Positions 18,222 to 28,272 of a DNA stretch of 64,000 bases are shown piece after piece (positions within the stretch are counted from its first letter, which is position 1; the number at the start of each line of letters is the position of its first letter). The translations under genes and the position numbers were made by a program. The stretch comes from Paracoccus seriniphilus (GTDB taxonomy: Bacteria; Pseudomonadota; Alphaproteobacteria; Rhodobacterales; Rhodobacteraceae): assembly GCF_028553745.1 (NCBI RefSeq), contig NZ_CP067129.1, forward strand, positions 2,586,501 to 2,650,500, read 5' to 3'. Below the pieces are notes generated by a model. The model was not told the DNA's origin and ran no database searches. It saw only the letters and a program-made list of their open reading frames with translations.

Positions 18222-18965
18222 ATGGCAGTCACCGCAAGTTTTTCCCATCAGGTGCAGCGCAGTGCCCTGGCCGGGGCCTTGCTGCCCCTGCTGTGGGCGA
18301 TCGGCGCGATGCCGATTGAGGCCGCGACCTTTACCGTGCCACAGGGATGCAAGCTGGAAGTCACGGTCCAGAACCGCGGCTGCTCGGTCGGACAGTATTA
18401 CCGCTGCTCGGCCGACCCCGAAGGCCATCAGCGCAGCGCGCTGTTCGGGCAGGACGGGCTGACGCATCTGTCGCGTATCGACGCCGAAACCCGCTGGATC
18501 GAAAGCTCGGACCCCGATACCGGCCTTGAGGACATGCTGGTCGAGGAATCCCGCGATCATGCCAGCTTCACCACGCTGATCGAGACCGGGCGCGATGATT
18601 TCGATTTCTGGACCGTTTCGGGCACCGGCGAACGCCTGCATCACGTCGGCGAGGACATCCTGACCGGCGAGACCGTCACCATTGACGGGGTCGAGCTGGA
18701 AAAGACCCGCTTTCGCCTGACCACAAGCGATGCCAATGGCGAGGTTCTGATCACCCGCGAGGGGCAGCAATTCATCAATCGCGCCATGCGCCGCTTTTTC
18801 GGCGGCATCGAAACCCAACGCGACTGGACCGGCGAGCGCCGCGAAACGAATGACAGCCCGGTGCTGTTCAGTTTTCCCGGAGAGCCTGGTTTTGGCGACA
18901 CCACACCTCAATTCGACTGCGATCAGTTGATGACGCAGCTTCTGCACGAAAGGGCCCAGCTATGA
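18222..18965 (+). CDS. Exported protein of unknown function between gltD and gltB
   Basis: 247 aa, not recognised. It starts 10 nt after gltD with a GGCGGTGG ribosome site. It has a long N-terminal signal-like segment (basic residues, hydrophobic stretch about 14-34 ending IEAA). The mature part begins with a small cysteine-containing domain (Cys near 43, 53 and 62). The rest is acidic with no membrane helix. The stop overlaps the gltB ATG (ATGA), so its synthesis is coupled to glutamate synthase although it is predicted to leave the cytoplasm. A redox or structural envelope role cannot be decided from sequence. Confidence 0.8.
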   Translation: MAVTASFSHQVQRSALAGALLPLLWAIGAMPIEAATFTVPQGCKLEVTVQNRGCSVGQYYRCSADPEGHQRSALFGQDGLTHLSRIDAETRWIESSDPDTGLEDMLVEESRDHASFTTLIETGRDDFDFWTVSGTGERLHHVGEDILTGETVTIDGVELEKTRFRLTTSDANGEVLITREGQQFINRAMRRFFGGIETQRDWTGERRETNDSPVLFSFPGEPGFGDTTPQFDCDQLMTQLLHERAQL

Positions 18966-21900
18966 GCAAGGATTGGCAGCAAGAAGAACAGGCCCGCCGC
19001 GACTGGATGGCCGAAAACAGCCTGTATCGGTCCGAGGACGAACATTCGTCCTGCGGCGTCGGCTTTGTCGTGGATCTGGGGGGCAAACCCAGCCGCCAGG
19101 TCGTGCAGAACGGCATTGATGCACTGAAGGCGATCTGGCACCGCGGTGCCGTGGATGCCGATGGCAAGACCGGCGACGGTGCCGGCATCCATGTGCAGAT
19201 CCCGGTGCCCTTTTTCTACGACCAGATCCGCCGCACCGGGCATGAGCCTGACAAGAACAAGCTGATCGCCGTGGGCCAGGTATTCCTGCCGCGCACCAAT
19301 TTCGCCCAGCAGGAAACCTGCCGCACGATCGTGGAATCCGAAGTCCTGCGCATGGGTCACAACATCTATGGCTGGCGTCATGTCCCGGTAAACACCGCAG
19401 TTCTGGGCGAAAAGGCCAATGCCACCCGCCCCGAGATCGAACAGATCCTGATCCGCTGCGAAAAGGACATCGACCATATCCAGTTCGAGCGTGAACTCTA
19501 TATCATCCGGCGGCGGATCGAGAAGGCGGCCGTCGCAGCACAGGTCACGCAACTGTATTTCTGCTCGTTGTCCTGCCGCTCGATCATCTACAAGGGCATG
19601 ATGCTGGCCGAGCAGGTCGCGGAATTCTATCCCGACCTCAAGGACGAGCGCTTCGAATCCAGCTTCGCGCTGTATCACCAGCGTTATTCGACCAACACCT
19701 TCCCGCAATGGTGGCTGGCCCAGCCCTTCCGGATGCTGGCCCATAACGGCGAAATCAACACCCTGAAGGGCAACCTGAACTGGCTGAAAAGCCATGAAAT
19801 CCGCATGGCCAGCAGCGCCTTCGGTGACATGGCCGAAGACATCAAGCCGATTGTCCCGGCCGGTTCATCTGACAGTGCGGCGCTGGATTCGGTGTTCGAG
19901 GTTCTGGTGCGGTCGGGCCGAAGCGCCCCGATGACCAAGACCATGCTGGTGCCCGAAAGCTGGTCCAAGGCCACGACCGACATGCCCAAGCCATGGGCCG
20001 ACATGTATGCCTATTGCAACTCGGTGATGGAACCATGGGACGGGCCGGCGGCGCTGGCGATGACCGATGGCCGCTGGGTCTGCGGTGGCCTGGACCGCAA
20101 CGGGCTGCGCCCGATGCGCTATGTCGTCACTGGTGACAATCTGCTGATCGCGGGCTCCGAGGTCGGCATGGTGCCGATCAATGAAGCCAATGTCCGTGAA
20201 AAGGGCGCGCTTGGGCCGGGCCAGATGATTGCCGTCGACATGTGGGAGGGCAAACTCTACCACGACACCCAGATCAAGGACCGTCTGGCCGGCAGCCAAC
20301 CCTTTGGCGAGTGGATCGAAAAGGTCGTCGACCTGAACCACATCATGCGCGATCTGCCCGAACAAACCCGTTTCGCGGGCGAAGAACTGCGCCGCCGGCA
20401 GACCGCCGCCGGCTACACCATGGAAGAACTGGAACATATCCTCTCGCCCATGGCCGAGGATGGCAAAGAGGCCATCGCCTCGATGGGCGATGACACGCCA
20501 CCCGCGGTTCTGTCCAACCAGTATCGGCCCATGAGCCATTTCTTCCGCCAGAACTTCAGCCAGGTGACCAACCCGCCGATCGACAGCCTGCGTGAAACGC
20601 GGGTGATGTCGCTGAAAACGCGCTTTGGCAACCTCAAGAACGTTCTGGACGAATCCAGCGCGCAGACCGAGATCCTGACGCTGGAAAGCCCCTTCATCGC
20701 CAATGGCGAATTCGACGAGATGTGCAAGCTGTTCGGGGACAGTGTCACCCATATCGACTGCACCTTCGCAAGCGACGGCGGCTCCGAAGCTCTGGGTGAA
20801 AACCTTGCACGCATCCGGGCCGAGGCCGAGGACGCTGTGCGTTCGGGCGCCGGACATCTGGTCCTGACCGACGAGCACCAGAACGAGAACCGCATCGCGA
20901 TGCCGATGATTCTCGCCACAAGCGCCGTGCATTCCTGGCTGACCCGCAAGGGGCTGCGGACCTTCTGCTCCATCAATGTGCGTTCGGCCGAATGCATCGA
21001 TCCGCATTACTTCGCGGTGCTGATCGGCTGCGGTGCGACCACGGTGAACCCCTATCTGGCGCAGGATTCGATCAACGACCGGATCGAACGCGGATTGCTG
21101 GGCGGCACGCTGATCGACAATATGCGTCGCTATCGCGATGCCATTGACGCCGGCCTGCTGAAGATCATGGCGAAAATGGGCATCTCGGTCATCTCGTCCT
21201 ATCGCGGCGGGCTGAACTTCGAGGCCGTCGGCCTGTCCCGTGCCATGGTCGCGGAATATTTCCCCGGCATGCACAGCCGCATCAGCGGCATCGGCCTGCA
21301 TGGCCTGCAAAGCAAGCTGGTGGAAACGCACCGCAAGGCCTTTGCCGGCGAGAATGCCGATCTTCTGCCGGTTGGCGGCTTCTACAAGCTGCGGCGCTCG
21401 GGCGAAAAACACGCCTGGGAAGCCAACACCATGAAGCTGTTGCAGATGGCCTGCGACAAGGCCAGCTATGACATCTGGAAACAGTTCAGCGCCACGATGC
21501 GGGCCAATCCGCCGATCCATATCCGCGACCTGCTGGACATCAAGCCGCTTGGCAAGCCGGTCCCGATCGAGGAAGTCGAAAGCATCACCTCGATCCGCAA
21601 ACGCTTCGTGACTCCGGGCATGTCGCTGGGTGCGCTGTCGCCCGAGGCGCATATGACGCTGAACATCGCCATGAACCGCATCGGTGCGAAATCCGACAGC
21701 GGCGAAGGCGGAGAGGATCCGGCGCACAGCCAGCCGCTGTCCAATGGCGACAACCCCTGCGCCAAGATCAAGCAGGTTGCCTCGGGCCGTTTCGGCGTCA
21801 CCGCCGAATATCTGAATGCCTGTGAAGAGCTGGAAATCAAGGTCGCGCAGGGTGCCAAGCCCGGCGAGGGCGGCCAGCTGCCCGGCATGAAGGTCACCAA

Positions 21901-23500
21901 GCTGATCGCTCGCCTGCGTCACTCGACTCAGGGCGTGACGCTGATCTCGCCGCCGCCGCATCACGATATCTATTCGATCGAGGACCTGGCGCAGCTGATC
22001 TATGACCTGAAACAGATCAACCCGCGCGCCAAGATCACCGTCAAGCTGGTGGCGTCCAGCGGCGTCGGCACCATCGCCGCAGGCGTCGCCAAGGCCAAGG
22101 CCGATGTGATCCTGATCTCGGGCCACAATGGCGGCACCGGCGCATCGCCCGCGACCAGCGTCAAATTCGCCGGCCTGCCGTGGGAAATGGGTCTGACCGA
22201 GGCGCATCAGGTTCTGGCCATGAACCGGCTGCGCGAACGCGTCACCCTGCGCACCGATGGCGGTCTGCGCACAGGCCGCGACATCGTCATGGCGGCCATG
22301 ATGGGGGCCGAGGAATATGGCATCGGCACCGCCGCGCTGATCGCGATGGGCTGCATCATGGTGCGTCAGTGCCAGTCGAACACCTGCCCCGTCGGGGTCT
22401 GCACGCAGGATGAAAAGCTGCGCGCCATGTTCACCGGCAGCGCCGACAAGGTCGTCAACCTGATCACCTTCTATGCGCAGGAAGTGCGCGAGATCCTGGC
22501 CAGCATCGGGGCCCGCAGCCTTGATGAGGTCATCGGTCGCGCTGATCTGCTGACGCAGGTCAGCCGTGGCGCCGCGCATCTGGACGATCTGGACCTGAAC
22601 CCGCTGCTGATCACCGTCGATGGCTGGGACAAGATCGTCTATGACCGCACCAAGCCGCGCAACGCGGTGCCCGATACGCTGGACGCAGAGATCATCCGCG
22701 ACGCTGAACGCTTCTTTGCCGATGGCGAGAAGATGCAACTGTCCTATGCCGTGCGCAACACCCTGCGCACCATCGGCACCCGCACCTCCAGCATGATCGT
22801 GCAGCGCTTCGGGATGCGCAACACCCTGCAGCCCGATCACCTGACCGTCCGTCTGACCGGCAGCGCCGGACAGTCGCTGGGGGCATTTGCAGCGCCGGGT
22901 CTGAAGCTTGAGGTTTCCGGCGACGCCAATGACTATGTCGGCAAGGGCCTGTCGGGCGGCACCATCGTCGTGCGCCCGCCCATGGCCAGCCCCCTGACCG
23001 CTGCCGACAACACCATCATCGGCAACACGGTGCTTTATGGTGCCACGGATGGCTATCTCTTCGCGGCGGGCCGCGCGGGCGAACGTTTCGGCGTGCGCAA
23101 CAGTGGTGCCAAGGTCGTCATCGAGGGCTGCGGCACCAATGGTTGCGAATACATGACCGGAGGGACAGCCGTCATCCTTGGCTCCATCGGGGCGAACTTC
23201 GGGGCCGGCATGACCGGGGGCATGGCCTATCTGTATGACCCCAAGGGTCTGGCGCGCGATTACATCAACGCCGAAACCCTGGTCCTCTGCCCGGTCACGC
23301 AAGAGCATTGGGAAAACGAGCTGAAATCCCTGATCGAGCGGCATTACAAGGAAACCATGTCCCGCAAGGCCGAACAGATCCTTCAGGATTGGGATGAGGA
23401 AAAAGCCAATTTCCTGCAGGTCTGCCCCAAGGAAATGCTGCCCAATCTCAGCCATCCGATCATGCCGGTCGAGGAAAGCAGCGCGGTTCCGGCAGAATAA
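18962..23500 (+). CDS. gltB: Glutamate synthase large subunit
   Basis: 1512 aa GOGAT alpha subunit. A 30-residue propeptide precedes the Ntn-type catalytic C31 (SSCGVGF) of the glutaminase domain (about 31-430). A central domain and the FMN-binding synthase domain follow, with the [3Fe-4S] ligands C-x5-C-x4-C at about C1131, C1137 and C1142. The C-terminal beta-helix (GXXGXXXG repeats such as GATDGYLFAAGRAGERF, NGCEYMTGG) closes the protein. Full length and intact. Coupled to the exported unknown gene by a 4 nt overlap, and ended by a terminator 27 nt later. Confidence 0.97.
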   Translation: MSKDWQQEEQARRDWMAENSLYRSEDEHSSCGVGFVVDLGGKPSRQVVQNGIDALKAIWHRGAVDADGKTGDGAGIHVQIPVPFFYDQIRRTGHEPDKNKLIAVGQVFLPRTNFAQQETCRTIVESEVLRMGHNIYGWRHVPVNTAVLGEKANATRPEIEQILIRCEKDIDHIQFERELYIIRRRIEKAAVAAQVTQLYFCSLSCRSIIYKGMMLAEQVAEFYPDLKDERFESSFALYHQRYSTNTFPQWWLAQPFRMLAHNGEINTLKGNLNWLKSHEIRMASSAFGDMAEDIKPIVPAGSSDSAALDSVFEVLVRSGRSAPMTKTMLVPESWSKATTDMPKPWADMYAYCNSVMEPWDGPAALAMTDGRWVCGGLDRNGLRPMRYVVTGDNLLIAGSEVGMVPINEANVREKGALGPGQMIAVDMWEGKLYHDTQIKDRLAGSQPFGEWIEKVVDLNHIMRDLPEQTRFAGEELRRRQTAAGYTMEELEHILSPMAEDGKEAIASMGDDTPPAVLSNQYRPMSHFFRQNFSQVTNPPIDSLRETRVMSLKTRFGNLKNVLDESSAQTEILTLESPFIANGEFDEMCKLFGDSVTHIDCTFASDGGSEALGENLARIRAEAEDAVRSGAGHLVLTDEHQNENRIAMPMILATSAVHSWLTRKGLRTFCSINVRSAECIDPHYFAVLIGCGATTVNPYLAQDSINDRIERGLLGGTLIDNMRRYRDAIDAGLLKIMAKMGISVISSYRGGLNFEAVGLSRAMVAEYFPGMHSRISGIGLHGLQSKLVETHRKAFAGENADLLPVGGFYKLRRSGEKHAWEANTMKLLQMACDKASYDIWKQFSATMRANPPIHIRDLLDIKPLGKPVPIEEVESITSIRKRFVTPGMSLGALSPEAHMTLNIAMNRIGAKSDSGEGGEDPAHSQPLSNGDNPCAKIKQVASGRFGVTAEYLNACEELEIKVAQGAKPGEGGQLPGMKVTKLIARLRHSTQGVTLISPPPHHDIYSIEDLAQLIYDLKQINPRAKITVKLVASSGVGTIAAGVAKAKADVILISGHNGGTGASPATSVKFAGLPWEMGLTEAHQVLAMNRLRERVTLRTDGGLRTGRDIVMAAMMGAEEYGIGTAALIAMGCIMVRQCQSNTCPVGVCTQDEKLRAMFTGSADKVVNLITFYAQEVREILASIGARSLDEVIGRADLLTQVSRGAAHLDDLDLNPLLITVDGWDKIVYDRTKPRNAVPDTLDAEIIRDAERFFADGEKMQLSYAVRNTLRTIGTRTSSMIVQRFGMRNTLQPDHLTVRLTGSAGQSLGAFAAPGLKLEVSGDANDYVGKGLSGGTIVVRPPMASPLTAADNTIIGNTVLYGATDGYLFAAGRAGERFGVRNSGAKVVIEGCGTNGCEYMTGGTAVILGSIGANFGAGMTGGMAYLYDPKGLARDYINAETLVLCPVTQEHWENELKSLIERHYKETMSRKAEQILQDWDEEKANFLQVCPKEMLPNLSHPIMPVEESSAVPAE

Positions 23501-23526
23501 GCCCGAATCTTGGCCAGAAAATCCAG

Positions 23527-23554
23527 CGCGGCCCCCTTTGCGGGGCCGCGTTTT
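23527..23554 (+). terminator. Rho-independent terminator of the gltD-gltB operon
   Basis: CGCGGCCCC (23527-23535) pairs with GGGGCCGCG (23542-23550), loop 6 nt, then TTTT. It starts 26 nt behind the gltB stop. Confidence 0.9.
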
Positions 23555-23705
23555 CATTTGAAAGCGGCCCCCGACAACAGCCGTTTTCGCAAATATGCGC
23601 ATCGTGAAATTCCAAACCAAAGTCGGAGGCGCTTTTTTCGTTCAGTCGCGTAATCTGATCCGGTGACGGGTGCCACAGCTTCGCCCGTCGCGACGGGAGG
23701 AAGCA

Positions 23706-24662
23706 ATGAACGACATGACGACAAGCAGCCATGCCGTGGCCCGACTGGGGGCCGAGGTCGGCGCCGCCCTGATCGGCCATGAAGTTCTGGTCGAACGCTT
23801 GCTGATCGCCCTGTTGGCGGGGGGGCATGTCCTGATCGAAGGGCCGCCGGGAATTGCCAAGACCCGCGCGGTGAACCAGCTGGCCGCGCATCTGCCCGGC
23901 AGCGATGCGCGGATTCAATGCACGCCCGATCTTCTGCCTTCGGATCTGACCGGGACACAGGTATATCGCCCCGAAACCGGCCAGTTCGACTTTATCGCCG
24001 GACCGATCTTTCACAGCCTTGTTCTGGTGGACGAGATCAACCGCGCACCGCCCAAGGTTCAATCCGCCTTGCTGGAAGCGATGGCCGAACGGCAGGTCAC
24101 CACCGGCGGCGTCACACGTCCCCTGCCCGACCCGTTCATGGTGGTGGCCACACAGAACCCCATAGAGCATGAGGGTACATTCCCCCTGCCCGAGGCCCAG
24201 CTTGACCGCTTCCTGCTGCATCTGCGTCTGGAACTGCCTGACGCGACGAATGAGCGCGCCATTCTGGACCTGATCGAGGCCGAAGGCACCACCCCGCCGC
24301 CCGCCAGCACGGCCGTCACACCCGATCAGTTGAAACAGGCCCGCGCCGAGGCAGCCAAGGTATTCCTGTCCCCCGCACTCAAGGATTTCATCGTCCGTCT
24401 TGTCATGGCGACCCGCAGCGGCGGCGCGGTGGCGCAATGGGTTGAACATCCGGTCTCGCCGCGCGGCACCTTGGCACTGGCGGCGGGGGTGCGGGCGCGG
24501 GCCTGGCTGCATGGACGCGATCACGGCCTGCCGGAAGATGCCGAGGCCCTGGCCGCTGATGCGCTGTCGCACCGACTGGTTCCCGCATGGCAGGCCGAGA
24601 CCGAGGGCCGCGATTCTCGCGCCCTGGTCGATCAGATCCTGCGCGAGGTGCGTCCTTGGTGA
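23706..24662 (+). CDS. MoxR-family AAA+ ATPase
   Basis: 318 aa chaperone-like ATPase; family members act with VWA proteins to load cofactors or mature complexes. Walker A GPPGIAKT (46-53), Walker B LVLVDEIN, sensor ATQNP and arginine-finger region EAQLDRF are present. Start at MNDMTTS with GGGAGGAAG 5 nt upstream. First gene of an eight-gene run in which every junction overlaps. The next gene begins GTGA over this stop codon. Confidence 0.93.
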   Translation: MNDMTTSSHAVARLGAEVGAALIGHEVLVERLLIALLAGGHVLIEGPPGIAKTRAVNQLAAHLPGSDARIQCTPDLLPSDLTGTQVYRPETGQFDFIAGPIFHSLVLVDEINRAPPKVQSALLEAMAERQVTTGGVTRPLPDPFMVVATQNPIEHEGTFPLPEAQLDRFLLHLRLELPDATNERAILDLIEAEGTTPPPASTAVTPDQLKQARAEAAKVFLSPALKDFIVRLVMATRSGGAVAQWVEHPVSPRGTLALAAGVRARAWLHGRDHGLPEDAEALAADALSHRLVPAWQAETEGRDSRALVDQILREVRPW

Positions 24663-25486
24663 CATTGGCCAGCCTGCCCGATGGACCCGGAATCCGGATC
24701 AGCCGCGCGGAACTGCTGGCCTTGCGCGACGATCCCGACACAGGCGGGCGCATGCGTCCGGCGACACGCAGACCCGGCGCAGTGGCAGGGCGCAATCAGG
24801 GCAGCGGCATGGACCTGCGCGAGATCCGCGCCTATGTGCCCGGCGATGATCCCCGCCGTCTGGACCCGGCCGCCACCGCGCGCACCGGTCATCCCCATAT
24901 CCGCAGCCTGCATGAGGATCGCGACGACATCACCCTGTTGCTGGCCGATTACCGGGCCGCAATGATCTGGGGCACCGCGACGGATCTGCGCTCGGTCCGG
25001 GCCGCACGGTTTCTGGCCCGCGCGGGCTGGCAGGCCGCCAGACGCGGCGGCAGCACTTCCGCTGTCACCGTCTCCGCCGCCGGTGTGGCCCATCTTGCAC
25101 CGGCAACGGGCGATCGGCAGATGGCCGATATTGCAGAATTGCTGGCGCATCAGCATGATCGGGCACTGACCGAAAGCGCGATGCCCGATCTGGGCGAGGC
25201 ACTGGCACTTGCCGCGCGGCTGGTGCCTGCGGGCGGGCGGGTGACTCTGGCCACCTGTCCGGGCGGCTGGCGCAGCGCCGAGGCCGGGCTTGCGCGGCTG
25301 GCAAGAAAGCGCAGGGTGACGGTCGCGCTGATCCTGGATGAATCCGAAACCGCCCCGCCCAAGGGGGTCTTCGCCATCAGCAATGGTACGACCAGCCATT
25401 TCGCCCGGCTGACCCCGCCAGAGCTGTCGGCAGAAAGCGCGCGACTGACCGCACTGGGTGTCCGGGTGCAGGAGGTGTTGCCGTGA
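24659..25486 (+). CDS. DUF58 domain protein
   Basis: 275 aa from a GTG start that overlaps the MoxR stop (GTGA), with GAGGTG 7 nt upstream. Contains the DUF58 core motif (GSGMDLREIRAYVPGDDPRRLD, about residues 49-70), a degenerate VWA-like fold (LLLADYRAAM) and no membrane segment. The MoxR-DUF58-VWA combination is the hallmark of Bat (Bacteroides aerotolerance)-type operons. Confidence 0.9.
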   Translation: MTLASLPDGPGIRISRAELLALRDDPDTGGRMRPATRRPGAVAGRNQGSGMDLREIRAYVPGDDPRRLDPAATARTGHPHIRSLHEDRDDITLLLADYRAAMIWGTATDLRSVRAARFLARAGWQAARRGGSTSAVTVSAAGVAHLAPATGDRQMADIAELLAHQHDRALTESAMPDLGEALALAARLVPAGGRVTLATCPGGWRSAEAGLARLARKRRVTVALILDESETAPPKGVFAISNGTTSHFARLTPPELSAESARLTALGVRVQEVLP

Positions 25487-25821
25487 CACATGAAGAGATG
25501 CTGGCTGCGCTGAAACCCGCACGGCTTCCGGCAACAATGGCATCGCCGGACTGGCACGAGATTGTCGCCCTGATCGCCCTTGGCATGTTGCTGGCGGTAA
25601 TGGCCCATCTCATTGCCCTGCCCTTCCTTCGCCCGCGTCCCTCTCGCCTTGGCCGGATCCGCGCCACCCGAGGTCTGGCCCCGCAAGAACGGTTATTGGC
25701 GATTGCAAGGATTCTGGGCTATCTGCCTGCCCGCCTGCGCCCCGCCGCCTATGGCGCAGAACCTGTTCCACCTGATGATCAGATCGAACGGATCATCAAG
25801 ACATCGCGCAAGCCCAGATGA
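25483..25821 (+). CDS. Small membrane protein, DUF4381-like
   Basis: 112 aa starting at a GTG that overlaps the DUF58 stop. One hydrophobic helix (about 27-48) is preceded by a short N-terminal segment and followed by a basic cytoplasmic tail. Position between DUF58 and VWA genes and the general architecture match DUF4381 proteins, but the characteristic N-terminal Pro/Trp motif is weak. Probably a membrane-bound organiser of the Bat complex. Confidence 0.75.
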   Translation: MTHEEMLAALKPARLPATMASPDWHEIVALIALGMLLAVMAHLIALPFLRPRPSRLGRIRATRGLAPQERLLAIARILGYLPARLRPAAYGAEPVPPDDQIERIIKTSRKPR

Positions 25822-26768
25822 GTTTCGCCGCCCCATGGCTGTTGATCTTGCTGCCCTTGCCGCTTTTGCTGCGCAAATGGCTGCCCGCCAGCGCCATTTC
25901 GCCACCGGCCCTGCGCCTGCCCGACCACCTTTGGCGGGGTGCCATCAGCATCGAAAACAGCGGCGCGGGCGGGGGCAGATGGCTGGCCGGGTTGGCATGG
26001 GTGGCCCTGCTGGTGGCGCTGGCCGGTCCGCGAACCGAGACTGTCACCGACATGATTCCTGCCTCGGGTCGCGACATCGTGCTGGCACTGGATCTGTCGG
26101 GCAGCATGATGAAGGAAGACTTCCAGTTGAACGGTCTGCCGGTCACGCGGCTGGAGGCCGTCAAGCAGACCGCTTCGGCCTTTGTGACCTCGCGCAAGGG
26201 CGACCGGATCGGGTTGGTCATTTTCGGGGAACGCGCCTATTTCGCCTCGCCGCTGACCTTTGATGTGGATGCCGTGGCACGCGCGATCGACGAAGCCCAG
26301 ATCGGCATTTCCGGGCGTGGCACGGCGATTTCGGACGGGCTGGGGCTGGCCATGAGACGTCTCGGCGACAGCAACGCGCCGACGCGAGTGATCATCCTGC
26401 TGTCCGATGGCGTGGACACTTCGGGCAATGTTCCCGCTGTCGAGGCCGCGCGGCTGGCCGCGACCCATGGCATCCGTGTCCATACCATTGCCCTTGGCCC
26501 CGAGGATCTGGAAAATCAGCCACGCTCGCGCGATGCCGTCGATGTGGCAACGCTGCGCGCGATTGCTCGCGAAGCCGATGGAGACAGCTTTCGCGTCCGC
26601 AGCACCGGTGACTTGCGGCAGGTCGCCACGGCGCTGGACCGTCTGGAGCCGAACCCCTCGGCCCGCCCACCGATGCGTTACTGGCGTTCCTATTGGGTCT
26701 GGCCCGCCACGCTGGCACTGGTCTGCCTGACCCTTCTCGCCGTCAGGAGGCGCGCATGGACGGGTTGA
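25818..26768 (+). CDS. VWA-domain membrane protein (BatA-like)
   Basis: 316 aa: two N-terminal hydrophobic segments (about 5-20 and 55-70), a VWA domain with an intact MIDAS metal site DLSGSM (92-97), later Thr and Asp (GRGTAISDG, LLSDGVDTSG), and a C-terminal helix (about 289-308). The ATG overlaps the previous stop by 4 nt. Expected to be displayed on the periplasmic face and partner with the second VWA gene. Confidence 0.92.
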   Translation: MSFAAPWLLILLPLPLLLRKWLPASAISPPALRLPDHLWRGAISIENSGAGGGRWLAGLAWVALLVALAGPRTETVTDMIPASGRDIVLALDLSGSMMKEDFQLNGLPVTRLEAVKQTASAFVTSRKGDRIGLVIFGERAYFASPLTFDVDAVARAIDEAQIGISGRGTAISDGLGLAMRRLGDSNAPTRVIILLSDGVDTSGNVPAVEAARLAATHGIRVHTIALGPEDLENQPRSRDAVDVATLRAIAREADGDSFRVRSTGDLRQVATALDRLEPNPSARPPMRYWRSYWVWPATLALVCLTLLAVRRRAWTG

Positions 26769-27658
26769 TCCTGTTGCGCCCGATGTGGCTGTTGGGGCTG
26801 GTGCCATTGGCCATGATCGCCTTCTGGCAGCATCGTCGGCAAGCTGATGCAGGGGGCTGGGAACGCGTCATGTCCCGCGACATGTTACGCACCATGACCA
26901 CCCTGGGTGTGCTGAGCGGGCGCGAAACCGGCTGGCAGCGATCCCTTGCGCCGCTGGCCCTGCTGGCGCTGCTGTGCGGCATGTCCGGTCCCGCCATTCC
27001 ACGCGCCGACACGCCGGTTCTGGCGCAGGACGATGCGGCGATCATTGCCATCGACATGTCGCGCTCTGTCGCTACCGGGCCGGATCTGCAACAGGCGCAA
27101 CTGGCCGCCGCCGGGCTGCTGCAGGGGCTGGCCGGCCGTCCGGTCGGGCTGATCCTTTACGCGGGTGAGGCCTATCTTGCCGCCGCCCCCACCGCCGACC
27201 CCGCCACGCTGGAAACTCTGGTCGCGGTGCTGGAGGCCGACACCATGCCGGGCCGTGGCAGCCAGCCATCAGCCGCGTTGGGAATGGCGGCCACGCTGCT
27301 GGCCGATGTGCCCCATGGCGATGTCATCCTGATCAGCGATGGCGGCGGCATCGATGCCACCACGCTGGCCGCTGCCGACAGACTGGCCGCCCAGGCAGCG
27401 CGGCTGTCGGCCCTGACACTCGACAATCCCGCCCCCGATGCCACGCCTGCTGCGCCAGAGGAACTGGGCAAGCTGCTGCGCAACAAGGGCGCGATCATGC
27501 CTGCTGACAAGGCCCCCGAACTGGCCGACATGCTGTCGCGCGGACATTCGTCGCGGCGCGACCCTGATCTCACCACGCTGCAATATCGCGATCTGGGGCC
27601 TTTTCTCGCCGCACTGGCCCTGCTGCCGTTGATGGTCATGTTGCGGAGGCGCGCATGA
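26756..27658 (+). CDS. VWA-domain membrane protein (BatB-like)
   Basis: 300 aa from MDGLILLRPM, with AGGAGG 5 nt upstream, overlapping the previous gene by 13 nt. N-terminal helices about 8-24 and 64-78, then a VWA domain whose MIDAS reads DMSRS (100-104), and a C-terminal helix. Shorter and more divergent than BatA. The last metal-binding segment (LISDGGG) is present. Confidence 0.9.
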   Translation: MDGLILLRPMWLLGLVPLAMIAFWQHRRQADAGGWERVMSRDMLRTMTTLGVLSGRETGWQRSLAPLALLALLCGMSGPAIPRADTPVLAQDDAAIIAIDMSRSVATGPDLQQAQLAAAGLLQGLAGRPVGLILYAGEAYLAAAPTADPATLETLVAVLEADTMPGRGSQPSAALGMAATLLADVPHGDVILISDGGGIDATTLAAADRLAAQAARLSALTLDNPAPDATPAAPEELGKLLRNKGAIMPADKAPELADMLSRGHSSRRDPDLTTLQYRDLGPFLAALALLPLMVMLRRRA

Positions 27659-28272
27659 GGTTCCCGCTGCTGATCGCGACAGCCGCGCTGATGCTGCTGG
27701 GGCTTGCCGGACCGGATGCCCTTGGTCGTTTGGCGTTGCGCGCAGAATGGAATGGCGCCGCGGCAGCTTTGCTGAGTGATCCCGCGGCACGTGGCGTTGC
27801 GCAATACCGGCAGGGCCAATATGCCGACGCCGACGCCGGTTTCGCCATGGCCGGACGCTCGCAGACCTATAATCGCGGCCTCAGTCTTGCGGCCATGGGC
27901 GACTACCCGCTGTCGGTAGCCTATTTCGACGCCATGCTCTTTGCCGATCCCGCTGACGAACAGGCCCGCCACAACCGCGAGATCGTCGCCACCATGTATC
28001 CGCCCGTGCGCGGCCAGACCGTCGTGCCGGGGCGTATCGCGGGGGGTGGCGGAATCGAGTCGGACAAGCCGGTGATTGCCGACCTGCTGGCCAATGCCTC
28101 GGGGCCGGAATGGGAACGCAAGCTGGACAGCAAGGGCATTGCCGCCAGCGACTCATGGCTGGAAACCATCAGCGACGATCCGGGCGAATTCCTGCGGCTG
28201 CGGCTGCGCGCCGAATATGACCGGCGCGCGCGGCTGGGCCTGATCCGCCCCGCCGAGAGCGACCCATGGTAA
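27655..28272 (+). CDS. TPR-repeat protein (BatC-like)
   Basis: 205 aa, ATGA overlap with the upstream gene. A signal or anchor helix (about 3-22) is followed by two to three TPR-like helices (GVAQYRQGQYADADAGFAMA, then YNRGLSLAAMGDYPLSVAYF, about 47-105), then a linker and a C-terminal charged region. Tetratricopeptide proteins of this position scaffold the VWA partners in Bat systems. Confidence 0.85.
   Translation: MRFPLLIATAALMLLGLAGPDALGRLALRAEWNGAAAALLSDPAARGVAQYRQGQYADADAGFAMAGRSQTYNRGLSLAAMGDYPLSVAYFDAMLFADPADEQARHNREIVATMYPPVRGQTVVPGRIAGGGGIESDKPVIADLLANASGPEWERKLDSKGIAASDSWLETISDDPGEFLRLRLRAEYDRRARLGLIRPAESDPW

Noticed and set aside
19865-23620. 1251-codon open frame on the minus strand opposite gltB
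   Set aside because: Shadow of gltB caused by high GC and codon bias; the composition is His/Gln/Asp-rich with no domain, and gltB is intact with all motifs.
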